This document shows, one piece after another, positions 1 through 10,442 of a DNA stretch of 64,000 nucleotides (position 1 is the first letter of the stretch; each line of letters opens with the position of its first letter). This DNA is from Agapanthus africanus (Eukaryota; Streptophyta; Magnoliopsida; Asparagales; Amaryllidaceae). The notes beneath the pieces were generated by a model, which worked only from the letters and a program-made list of their open reading frames with translations, had not been told where the DNA came from and ran no database searches. The DNA lies in NCBI GenBank assembly GCA_030015575.1, contig CM057342.1, positions 261,788,867 to 261,852,866 of the forward strand, in the 5' to 3' direction. A program made the position numbers and the translations under genes.

Positions 1-138
1 TACGCTGAGTGTTTCTTTTCTCTCTCTCTGGCAGCGACCATTTGACCCGACCCTAAGACTTTGACTCAGTGACCAAGTTGACCGAACCCTCTTAAACACC
101 GGCTTTTGGATTGTCAGAGTTGCAAACCTCATTGCCAC

Positions 139-910
139 TCCTACTTTTACCCTTTTCTCCAGGACACCCCGTTTTACTACGAACGTCCACTTCCATTGGA
201 CAAAACCATCGTATGGTTAGATACGAACTCGAAAGAATTTATTCGAGGATGGTTTCCGGTTCTGGAGAAAACGGATAGGATTATTCAGTTGTCTTTTCCT
301 TTTACCCTCTCTCAGGTTACGAGTACTCCTTGGTTTAGGGGTAGTACACCTATTACGCTTATTGGATTGTCTTCTTCCAAACCTTAGGCTGGTGCCGACC
401 GGTAGGGAATGAAGAAAACCAATTAGCATAACGATGGTGTGCAGAAGGTATTAAGTTCAGACAAAGCAAGGGATTAGTAAGAGGGCAAAGTAAATTGCAA
501 CAGATATTCACGACCAAACCAAATATTTCGTTACCACTCCCACATCACCTTTGTATTTCTCCAGGACACTCCGTATCACTACGAAGATCCACAGTTTATT
601 TGGATACTCCATCGTATGGTTATATACGAACTCGAATAGAACTTGTTCCAGTTCGGGGATGGATTCTGGTTCAGGAGAAATAGGAATAAGGTTTATTCGG
701 TTGTCTTTTATCTTCACCCTCTCTCATTGCGAGTGTTCCTAGGATTGGGACAGTACACCCATTATGCTTATTGGATAGTCTTCTTCCAAACCATAGGCTG
801 GTGCCGTACGGTAGGGAAGGAAGAAAACCATTTGGCCTAAAAGGGTGTACAGAAGGTAAAGACTAAAGACATATGAAGGGATTTGGAGAGGTGGCAAAGA
901 ACTATACGGT
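139..910 (+). repeat. Two-copy tandem duplication (about 402 bp) in copia A
   Basis: The stretch beginning near 139 (with ctccaggacacc at about 157) recurs near 535 (ctccaggacact at about 559). The shared order of landmarks is the phrases catcgtatggtta, gaactcgaa, ggctggtgccg and a tail ending in cagaaggta. The period is about 402 bp and the copies are clearly diverged. The same duplication, inverted, is present in element C around 46990-47830, so it predates the separation of A and C and belongs to the family. Its role is unknown; it lies on the 5' side of the pol relics. Confidence 0.75.
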
Positions 911-3409
911 TACAGTCGTGGATCTGGAAGAGGCATTACTAGGAATACCAGAATACCCCAACGGAACATTTCAATGTTTCAGTTTCACTGTGTAATGTTA
1001 AAAGAAAACTGATTTCCCGATTAGATACTTACTCCAGGGTATGTATTTACCAGGTATGATTCTCACATCTGTATGGTTTTACAGATGATGAGTGGGAGTA
1101 AGTTATTGGGAATTGGGTGATCATCCTCATTATATCGGGATTCGTTGTAATCGGTGATATTTGAGGAAGTCACCTGGGTTGTTTGCCGGTTGGCAAATAT
1201 TTGGTTTTGAATATCCGCTGTTATGCACCAATTTCAAATTGATATATCTGTACGTCTATTTTCATAGAGTGAGATATACCTTTATGAAATTATGTCTACG
1301 ACATTTACCTATATCAGTGGATGGTTAGGTAAGGAGCATTAAACATCGGTGTAATTCTTCTTAACCATAAGTACAGTTTTCAACCTACGACACACAGTGA
1401 ATGAGTTATCAGACTCAAGGGACTTATACAGAGTATTGTATGTTGTCCAGGGTCCATCAGGACAGAGGGGTTGGTCCTCGTACTACATTCAGTTTACTTA
1501 TGACTTCTCTAGTTTTTAGACAGGTGTTTCGTGGAAACGCAGGGTCCGAATTTGGAGAAGTTATTGGTATTTGAATAGAGTGGAGAACCAGGTGTCACAA
1601 GTATCGGGATTCTTCAAAGTGATCGAAGATGTAGATACTTGTGTATGGTGTTCAGTTGATAGTAATGATTGAGAGAACTTGCTTATCTTTCAGGTTACTC
1701 ATAATTGGAAATGCTTCCTAAGTTGAGTAACGCTGATCGGCCTCGTTCCATTTAGTTGACATGCGCTGGGGACAGCTGCATGATTTGAATCTGGTTCAAT
1801 TATATCAGTGCCTCTGTTTCTATATTGGATATAGAACAGTTCATATCTTAACGATGTTAAGGTACGGGGAGTTGTCCGGTTCATGATTAAAACCAGACAC
1901 TGGACAACTCAAGGCACGTTTCTGTAATGGCTGTTTGTGGGTTGACCCAGGCTATGACGTGGGTTGACTTTCTACCATCTGGATGAACAATAGCGATATT
2001 GTTCTAGACTCGCCACAGTTTTATTAAAAATGGATTTTTCAAAAACAGTAGTGGGAGTATGGTAGAACTGGAAGTGATTCCAGAACCACAAACGATTACT
2101 GAAGATTTGATAAGGAACCCAAAGATTCAATCTGGATTGACATTCCATTGGCCACTCCGCAGATAAGGTGGGTAACTTCAGGCACCCGAGAGGTACTCCG
2201 GTAGCCTCAAGGACGGTGACAGGAAAGTTCTTGTTTACCCACAATTACCATTGCTGTTGTTCCAGGCTGCGAGACCAGGCGGGAGGATGAGTATAGCGTC
2301 GTTCTAAACTAGTTTTAGAAGTGCACGTCTATATGACTCTGCCAGAGGGTTGTCGTAGTCAGTGGGAGCAGCGGAAGCATTGGTGGACATCAGGCTTATG
2401 TCTATTCATAGACTAAAGCAGATAAAGCGGAGATAGATCATCTGTTTCTGATGTGACAGTCATAGGTTTGACGTCATCAGAATAGGGGATGGATCTGTTG
2501 AGAAGGTAGTAGGAAGTGATATTCCTATACTACGATCGGTTATACTTTGGTCGTCACACAGTGGTTTCTCCACAAGGGACTTGGACATTATATCAGACAT
2601 ACTGGTTACTAGATCTATGGTTTTTAGATCTAGATTTGGGTGGTTTCCCAATCTGGGTACTTTGACAGCATTCTAAGAGCATTTAGAATGGACGACTCCT
2701 GGCACGGTAGTGTACCTGCAGGTGATGGAGTCACCCTCTCTAAAGGTGTCTTATAGACTAAAGTGGAGAGGGATGTGCATGATTGGCAGATCACTTGCTT
2801 AGGCAATTGAGTCAATCATGAGATGTCAAGTACCACACCAGATGTTATTCTTGCACGAAATGCAATAAGTTGATATTGATCCAATCCTGGAGGAACAGTC
2901 GGAAGCAGTTTTAGAACATAAGAGGATGTTCTAGGGATATGATAACGACAGCCTCATTCGGGAGACAGTTATCATTCCAGGCTTCTAAGGTGACATGGAC
3001 GACAAGGAGGTTGTCAGAGTTATAGTTTTCCTTCTGATGAGGGGCAGTATTTTGGACAGGTGGTCCAAGGCAATACTGAGGGAGGCATGGCGCGCAGGAT
3101 ACTGATTAAGTTCAGTTAACGATACAGTCTAAGAAGTTTGGATTTGGAGTTCATTTATGAGCTATGTCCCATCAGACATCCAGACACATTCTAAGACAGG
3201 TATTGCTCTTTTCGGGAGATGGTTTTCTCCGCGAACTTGAGATTTTGAGAGAGACATAGAAAGAAACAACTAAGCGGATCCACTCACTGAGGCTATTCCT
3301 CGAACGCAATAGTTTCGCAAACGAGCTTTGTGAGACTGACTAGTAGAGGAGTTGGGTGTTCGGTATCACACGGGCTGTGAGTATGCGACATCGCAATAAT
3401 TAGCCTTGA

Positions 3410-3424
3410 GTGCAAGTGGGAGAT
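3410..3424 (+). promoter_or_regulatory. Polypurine tract of copia A
   Basis: gtgcaagtgggagat directly precedes the TGTTGG start of the LTR. The same motif, often as its reverse complement atctcccacttgcac, abuts the LTRs of copia B, C and E. This is the plus-strand primer site of a copia element. Confidence 0.85.
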
Positions 3425-5667
3425 TGTTGGAGGTAGTGCCCTCAGAGTCAATTATTGGATCACAGGTACGTGATTGTAATGATTGAGGGAGGACCTATCC
3501 CGGTAGGACAGTCTTACTCGAGATGATAGTATGCTATCTGGTTTACCTTTATCATCGTGTACTGCTTTAGGTGACCTGACACGTCGCTATTACACGTTGA
3601 TAGAGCCCCTAGAATTCTTGCTTGACCACCAGCAGTATGAGGGCGATCATATAAGTGGGAGCTGGGGGTCTACAAGCATATCCTTAAAAGGTCCCTAGTC
3701 GTGGGAGTTTCGAGACCGGGCATCGATACTCCATTAGTAGACTAGTGTATACAGTCGAGACCCCGACGAGGGGCGGTGGCCGGTCTCACAAGCCACTGGT
3801 GTCAGTTGGATCACCTAAGATGTATACAGGTGCTCATTGGGTTATGAGTACACCGGACAGGACTCGCAGGGAACATGCTAGTTGGTCATATACCAGACGT
3901 CAGATGGCAGTTCCCTGGTGACATGTGTGCAGGTTAGTTCATCGACCTGGGGATCGTCATTTGTCTCGTGTGAGTTCCCACTGTACTTTGATTACTACCC
4001 TACCACTGCTCAAAGGAGTCGTGCAAACAGGTTTTAGTTGGGTACAGTCCCGAGCCACATGGAGGCAGTGAGCGTATCTTCAGGGGTTCGTCTCTCCCGG
4101 TATTGGGGGTGAGGTCGTGCTGTGTCTAGGAGAGCCATTACACAAAGTCCTTGGCCAAGGCAAGGAGATTTACTGGTAGGTATTCCAGTAGTATCTCAGG
4201 GTGTTCTGGGCTACACTCCGACACGACTTGTACCGCTTTTGGGGGTCTGACTTTTACCAACCCCCTAGGCCCGCCATGCGATGCTCATAGACGAACGGAC
4301 CGGACTGCACGGATATTGTCACTGACAGGCTCAGTAGGGTGTCAGGATGAGTTCGCTCATCGACGTCCCTTTTAGTCAATAGCTGGTGGCCCGTTACGTA
4401 TTGGCTTATACCTCTGACGTGCTGGTGGTTAAATCCACAGCCATAGTATTGACGAGTCTTTAGAGTCCACCACACATTTCAGTTACTCAAGTTTCGGGCG
4501 AAACGCTGTAGAGGCCGTATGGAGATATGGCAGGGTCCGATCAGATACGTGCGGTATTGCACGGATCAGGATCGGACAGTTTTGTACTAGTGGCCGTATG
4601 GATATATATGGCAGGGTTCGATCAGATACGTGCGGTATTGCACGGATCAGGATCGAACGGTTTTTTACTAGCCGGCTTTGGTTTAAGCCGGTACTAGTTT
4701 AGTACAGTGTAGATTTTGTCTCTTTGCATTTGTATCCGGACGGAATACAGATGCGGGTGTGTATGCACAGTATCGGGGTTTTCCTGTAATTTATTACGGG
4801 ACCAGTTTTCTGGAGTTGCCAGTTTGCATTCCGTTCCGGCCGGTTTTCCTTTGTTCTTTCCCGGCCGGACTTTTCCGATGGAGGGGGTTATTTGCAAGTT
4901 TGCAAATAACACTTTGTGGAGGGTTTTATTGCAAAAGTATTGATTATGATATCTTGCTCCATGCTTTTGCTTTATTGTGACATGAAAGGGTATGGGTTTG
5001 ATGTAAGGAAAAAGCATGGTTCATGTTTTCTTGTCTCTTGATGTGGTCACCTCTTGAATGATCCTACACTCACCTCCCTTCTTATGGTTAGTATTCTCAT
5101 TCCTCCACCATGATAATGATTCTCACTTGATAAAAGAAAGAACACTTGAGAAAAAGAAAAGAATGAGAGAGTTCATCTTGGTTATGTGAGGAATTCATCA
5201 TCTCCTTCTTCTTCTTGTTTTAGAAAAATGAAAGCACCATTTTTCCTAACCCCATTCCTCCATCAAGGCAACAACAAACCCCAAATGAGACTAGCATGAT
5301 CTACTACACATTCTACAGCATATCTTGAGCATGTCGAGTTGCCGGCTTCATGCTCGAGTTGCCTCGGTATTGAGGCGGGAGCCCGTAAAAGACGAAGGCG
5401 ATGTGGTGCCCTTTCCGGCGAGGAGGCGACGATATGGAGACTACACTTTCCGCGGGAGATCGGGGCGATGATGAGAAGACCGGAGGACTCGGATCTCTTG
5501 GTATACTTCTCTTCCCTTTCTTATTAGTAGCGTAGACTTGTTAATGGTTACGATCCGGAGTTTAGTGCGCGGTGGTGCCGGTTTGCAAAGTCCGCAAAAT
5601 TTAAGTTTATCACCGTTTCCGCATTCCGGCGTCGGATTGACGGCCGGGGCGCCGCCGTGCACTTACA
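3425..5667 (+). mobile_element. 3' LTR of copia A
   Basis: The LTR begins TGTTGG just after the polypurine tract and ends CTTACA at 5667, where Tekay G1 LTR sequence resumes. Length is 2243 bp, comparable with C (2066) and E (2191). The inverted copies at 37.5-39.4, 42.4-44.4, 57.3-59.0 and 59.8-62.0 kb share a block of roughly 900 bp with the phrase gactctaaagac (here on the opposite strand near 4460). The 3' end (ggccggggcgccgccg) matches the complement of the C LTR start. Direct continuation into G1 LTR sequence at 5668 suggests copia A is inserted in the G1 3' LTR; the matching left side is not next to it in this window. Confidence 0.8.
4513..4671 (+). repeat. 79-bp tandem repeat, two copies, in the copia A LTR
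   Basis: ggccgtatgg starts at 4513 and again at 4592. Each unit contains gatcagatacgtgcggtatt followed by gcacggatcaggatcg. The two copies differ at few positions, so the duplication is younger than most decay in this LTR. Confidence 0.85.
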
Positions 5668-8165
5668 TCAGCCATCCGGCTGACCCATCTCAATATCACT
5701 ATCTCATCATCTCGCGGCCACGGTCGGTATCCTCTGGATATCCGCCGTCCCAAACAGTCACCGGTAGGTAATCCGTCCCCTGCCAGGCTCATCGTCAGCA
5801 CCACGAGCTTCTTGCCCCGGGGTACCTTACCGGGCCCACCATGTACCCGAGACGGTTCATCCAACTCCTCGAAACGGGTCTCGAAAACCACAGCAAACTC
5901 ATGGTGGACGACACTTACATCACTAGAAAACTGCAATTTACATATTTAAAAATATAGTAAGTTTAGAAATTTTGCGGCTTTCGCCCGAAATCCAGAAATA
6001 TCACAAAATCTCAAGAAATCCTCATAAATGCATATGCCAATGATAATGAATGCATATGGTGTCAATAATCAAGTTGCGATGTATGATTGATAGACTAGGC
6101 ATGAAAAATTAACATGATGAAGTACATGCACATGATTAGCAATCTTATGATTTCATTTTAAAGAATTAAAGGCAATAGCACAGGTTAAAGCATCAATTAT
6201 AGTAAAAGGTTTCAAATTATAGGTTATCTAGTGTGGTGGCATGGCAATTACCAGGGCATGTGTGTAAGCATGAATAGTGCTCGTGCTGCATATAAAAACC
6301 CTGGCAATGGTGCAGGTGTCCTATAGAATGGGTTCGCATATGTATGTCAATATAAGGCAGGGATGTAGCAAATAATCATACAAGTATTACACCCCTAATT
6401 ACTAACATTACTAAGAATCTTTTTAAGCTACTAAAACTATCGGGCGACTTGCGCCATCCAACGATAGTCCCCTATAGATGTTACATCTACTCACCGGAAT
6501 CCCTAGCTAGCCACGTCCAATCACCGCTTTCCCCTTTCGTGCCGTGTCTGACGTCTCCGCGACCGAACCTGGAATTTACATCAATACCAAACATAAGGTT
6601 ACATACCATGAAACGACGCAAATCCCAAACGAAAATACCAACGTTCACAAGCTAGGTACAACGTGCACAAGGTGCGCGGAACACACGCGAAAATCGCAAA
6701 AACTAACTAAAATCGTCGATTTGGTCGCCCGGCAAAGCTAAAACCCGATTACTCAAAAATCCGCACTCACACATCCTAAATGTCATAGGATATGCCAAAA
6801 ATATCATCAAGATATTGCAAATAATTCATCACAATATTTTTATAAAAACCTAGTAAGCATTACATTAAAAAAAAAATCGGTGCAAACATTTCCGATTTGC
6901 GACAAAAAGACTACAACCTAGCAAGAACATCCAACCGCATAACTAGTTAGCCACAACACTATAATTACAACACAACAACCATGCTTCAACTTATTTCCAT
7001 ACACAAACCCCTTTCTTGATTTTTCTAAAGCAATAGCGATCCAAATTCACACTAGATTAACTTAGATTCGCATAAAATGGAACCACTTAAGCAAAATAAC
7101 TCCATTAATTAGGTTAGTGTAAAACACTAGAAAGCAAAATAACTTAATTAACTTATAAATGGTTTCTAAAACCCTAATTAAAATTCAAACCATTCACTTT
7201 AAAACCTAGATTAGAAATCAACAACAAAAATTAACACATCAAGGTTCTAATTTAGCATATAACAACTACCAATTAACCAAAGATTGAAATTATACCTCAC
7301 AAGTTCAAACCTTAGCTTGCCCTAGCCTCCCAAGGCACCTCCTTTCTCCAAGATTTAAACCAATTGGGATGTGAGAAGAGATGGATTAAGGGTTTGCATT
7401 GGATTTGTGAAGGAAATTTGAATTTTGATGGATTTTTGAGGTGAAAATGAAGCAAAATAGAAGGAGAAATGGGGAAATTTTTTGGGGCTGTTTTCTGCAG
7501 GAATTTGGGCTGAGGAGGGAGTGGGGAGAGGTGTGGGGGAGTTGGGGAAAAGTCAAGGTCAACCATACCAATCAACTAAAGACCCATACCCAATTAATAA
7601 ATCAAAAACCTTATAAAAACACCTCATTTCAACACATAATAAAAAGTCAAAGGAGGCAAGGAATTTTTTTCCTTGTGCTGCTGAAGTGGGCCGGCCTGGG
7701 GTGAGGGAAGAGTGAATGGGAGTTTTACAAAAAAATTTTTATGCAAAAAGACCCCCTACAAGTCCAAAATTGCAAGTTTAAGCTTAAATTCAATAAATTT
7801 CGTTTTCTATAATAAAAATTAGTTAAAACTTAAAATAAAATACTAAAAATTTATGTTACAACTAGATTTTAATTAACATGATTTTAAAGCTTAAATTTAG
7901 CCCATTTAAATTTGTATTTATCGCTAATTTAATGTATTTTCTTACCGGCTTAAAATAATATTAAAAATTGAAAAATTAGGAATTTTTTTTAAACGACCAG
8001 AATTTCATAAGTAACTCATTTGCTACAAAAAACTAGCAATTACCTATCCAAATTAGGTATAATTAGTCCTAAACTGCAAAATAACAAAAAAGACGGTTTA
8101 CGGAAAAATACCGAATTTTCACCGATTTTCAGGAAAACACCAAAATGACTTTTCAGGGTGCTACA
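5668..8165 (-). mobile_element. 3' LTR of G1, inner 2.5 kb only
   Basis: Matches 14122-16620 of the 5' LTR almost end to end (2498 against 2499 bp), with differences of roughly 1.6% by eye. On the minus strand it starts TGTAGCACCC right after the polypurine tract. The last 0.97 kb of the LTR is absent here because copia A ends at 5667. 620 bp of the missing part lie at 56633-57257 and about 355 bp are lost. ORFs of up to 87 aa inside are not conserved in kind and look incidental. Confidence 0.9.
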
Positions 8166-10442
8166 ATCTTCCCCCCTTAAAGAAATTCGGTCCCCGAATT
8201 TAAAAATATAACTACGCGTACCTTCAAAGAGATGGGGATATTTCTTCCTCATCTCGCCCTCGGTCTCCCAGGTGACCTCCTCGCTGCTCGGGCCACGCCA
8301 AAGGACCTTGACGGTCGGTATAACTTTCGATCTCAACTTCTTCACCTGCCGATCCAGGATGGCCACCGGCTGCTCTGCAAAAGAAAGGTCGCGCTCTAGC
8401 TGGACTGTTGGGTGCTGAATCGCATGCGAAGTGTCGTGAAGGTACTTATGGAGCATCGAAACATGGAAGACGGGGTGAACATCAGGAAAGCTAGGTGGAA
8501 GAGCCAAACGATATGCAACAGCGCCGACACGCTCGAGGATCTCAAAGGGACCTACGAATCTAGGGCTAAGCTTCCCCTTTCGCCCAAAACGCATCACGCC
8601 CTTCATCGGAGAGACTCTCAGAAAAACATGGTCGCCAACTGCGAACTCTAATCTGCGATGGCGCCTGTCCGCATACGATTTCTGCCTGCTCTGAGCCGGT
8701 CTCATCCGGTCTCGGATCAACTGTATCTTCACTGTCGTCTCCTCAACAAGCTGCGGCCCCAAAATACTGCTCTCGCTGAGCTCTGTCCAACAGACGGGCG
8801 ATCTGCATCTCCTCCCATACAATGCCTCGAAAGGTGCCATCTGAATAGTATCCTGGAAGCTGTTGTTGTAGGAGAACTCCACTAACGGTAAATGACGATC
8901 CCAGCTACCGCCGAAGTCTAAAACGCACGCTCTGAGCATGTCCTCGAGAGTTTGAATGGTCCGCTCTGACTGTCCGTCGGTCTGCGGGTGAAACACTGTG
9001 CTGAAGCTCAAACGAGTGCCCAAAGCCTCCTGAAGTCTCTGCCAAAGTTGGCTGGTGAACTGGGTGCCTCGATCTGACACGATACAAGTCGGTACGCCAT
9101 GCAACCGCACGATCTCGTCGATGTAAAGCTGGGCATACTGAGCGAAGCTGAAAGTGGTCTTCACTGGCAGGAAGTGAGCCGCTTTCGTCAATCGATCTAC
9201 GATCACCCAGATGGAGTCGTACCCTCGACTGGTCCTGGGTAGACCCACAACGAAATTCATCAAAATTTGCTCCCATTTCCACTCCGGAATGGGTAACGGC
9301 TGTAGCTTTCCTGCGGGCCTCTGGTGCTCGGCCTTGACTTGCTGACAAGTCAGGCATCTCGATACAAACTCCGCAATGTCCCTCTTCATCCCGTCCCACC
9401 AGTAGGTCTCTCTCATATCATGGTACATCTTGGTGGAACCGGGATGGACACTATACACTGATCGGTGTGCCTCCTCAAGAATGTCGCGCCGCAATCCATC
9501 AGCATCTGGTACGCACAGTCTAGATCCATAGCGTAAAATCCCCTGATCATCAATCACGAACTCGGAAAATCTGCCCTGTCCCATCTGTGCCATGATCTCT
9601 GAGCAACGGTCGTCTCTGCGCTGTGCCTCATATATACGGTCAAGCAACTGTGGGCATGCACGAACATGCGCGAGCTGTCCCCCTGTCTGAGTGAACTCGA
9701 ACTCAACTCGGCTGTCGCATAAAGTTTGCCAATCTGCTAACGACTGCCTCTGCACTACGCGCAAATAGGATAGACTACCCCCGGGCCTCCTGCTCAAAGC
9801 ATCTGCCACAACATTCGCCTTGCCTGGGTGATATAAGATCTCGCAGTCGTAGTCTTTCACCAACTCCATCCAACGACGCTGTCTGAGATTCAGGTCTCGC
9901 TGCTGAAATATGTATTTTAAGCTCTTGTGGTCTGTGAATATTTGGCACGACTCGCCATATAGGTAATGTCGCCAAATCTTCAGTGCAAAGACCACTGCAG
10001 CCATCTCCAAATCGTGAGTGGGGTAGTTCTGTTCATGCTTCTTTAACTGCCGAGAAGCATATGCGATCACCCGGCCATGCTGCATCAATACGCATCCTAA
10101 CCCTACTCGTGAAGCATCACAGTAGACCACAAATCCGCCTGATCCCGAAGGCAAAGATAATACTGGCGCCGTAGTCAAACAAGTCCGTATCTGCTGGAAA
10201 CTGCGCTCGCACTCCTCTGTCCAAATGAAAGGAACCCCCTTTCGGGTCAAACCGGTCAAAGGTGCAGCTATACGGGAGAAGTCCTGAACAAAACGCCTGT
10301 AGTAGCCTGCCAGGCCTAGAAAACTACGGATCTCAGTAACCGATGTAGGTCGGGGCCACTGCTGAACAGCCTCAATCTTCTTCGGGTCTACACACATGCC
10401 GTCTCTCGTAATCACGTGACCCAAGAATCCGACGCTGTCCAG
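8040..10442 (-). pseudogene. G1 pol, second part: RT C-terminus, RNase H, integrase, chromodomain
   Basis: Continues in the same frame after the TAA at 10443-10445. It encodes the end of RT (FLGHVI), RNase H ([17 protein letters not shown]), an integrase with the HHCC zinc region (CLTCQQ), the core ([22 protein letters not shown]) and a C-terminal chromodomain ([20 protein letters not shown]). In the integrase core the first catalytic Asp of the usual MDFVVGLP motif is Asn (AAT at 9255-9257), which should abolish strand transfer. The frame has no stop at the end of the chromodomain. It runs through the polypurine tract and 126 nt into the 3' LTR before ending at 8040. Without the TAA this would be one gag-pol protein with the upstream ORF. 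Confidence 0.9.
8166..8182 (-). promoter_or_regulatory. Polypurine tract of G1
   Basis: On the minus strand ctttaaggggggaagat immediately precedes the TGTAGCACCC of the 3' LTR. It has the typical position and composition for a gypsy plus-strand primer. It lies inside the open frame of the pol ORF. Confidence 0.85.

Larger units (their letters stand above)
1..3424 (+). pseudogene. Ty1/copia element A, decayed internal region (gag/INT/RT/RNase H relics)
   Basis: No long ORF survives, but copia polyprotein homology can be followed in broken frames. Around 2300-2560 there are remnants of the RT segment that normally reads GLKQAS and YVDD. Near 2815-2870 is a relic of the TRPDV-type motif. At 3274-3300 the reading ADPLTEAIP is the conserved C-terminal RNase H tail of plant copia elements. 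The polypurine tract and LTR follow directly, so orientation is plus and this is the 3' part of an element whose 5' end lies left of the window. A close inverted copy lies at 44448-47930 (element C). Positions 1-1890 correspond to the gag-to-integrase part but are too decayed for domain calls. This is an inactive relic. Confidence 0.8.

Noticed and set aside
8905-9399. 164-aa minus-strand ORF overlapping the G1 integrase
   Set aside because: Out-of-frame shadow of the integrase coding sequence.
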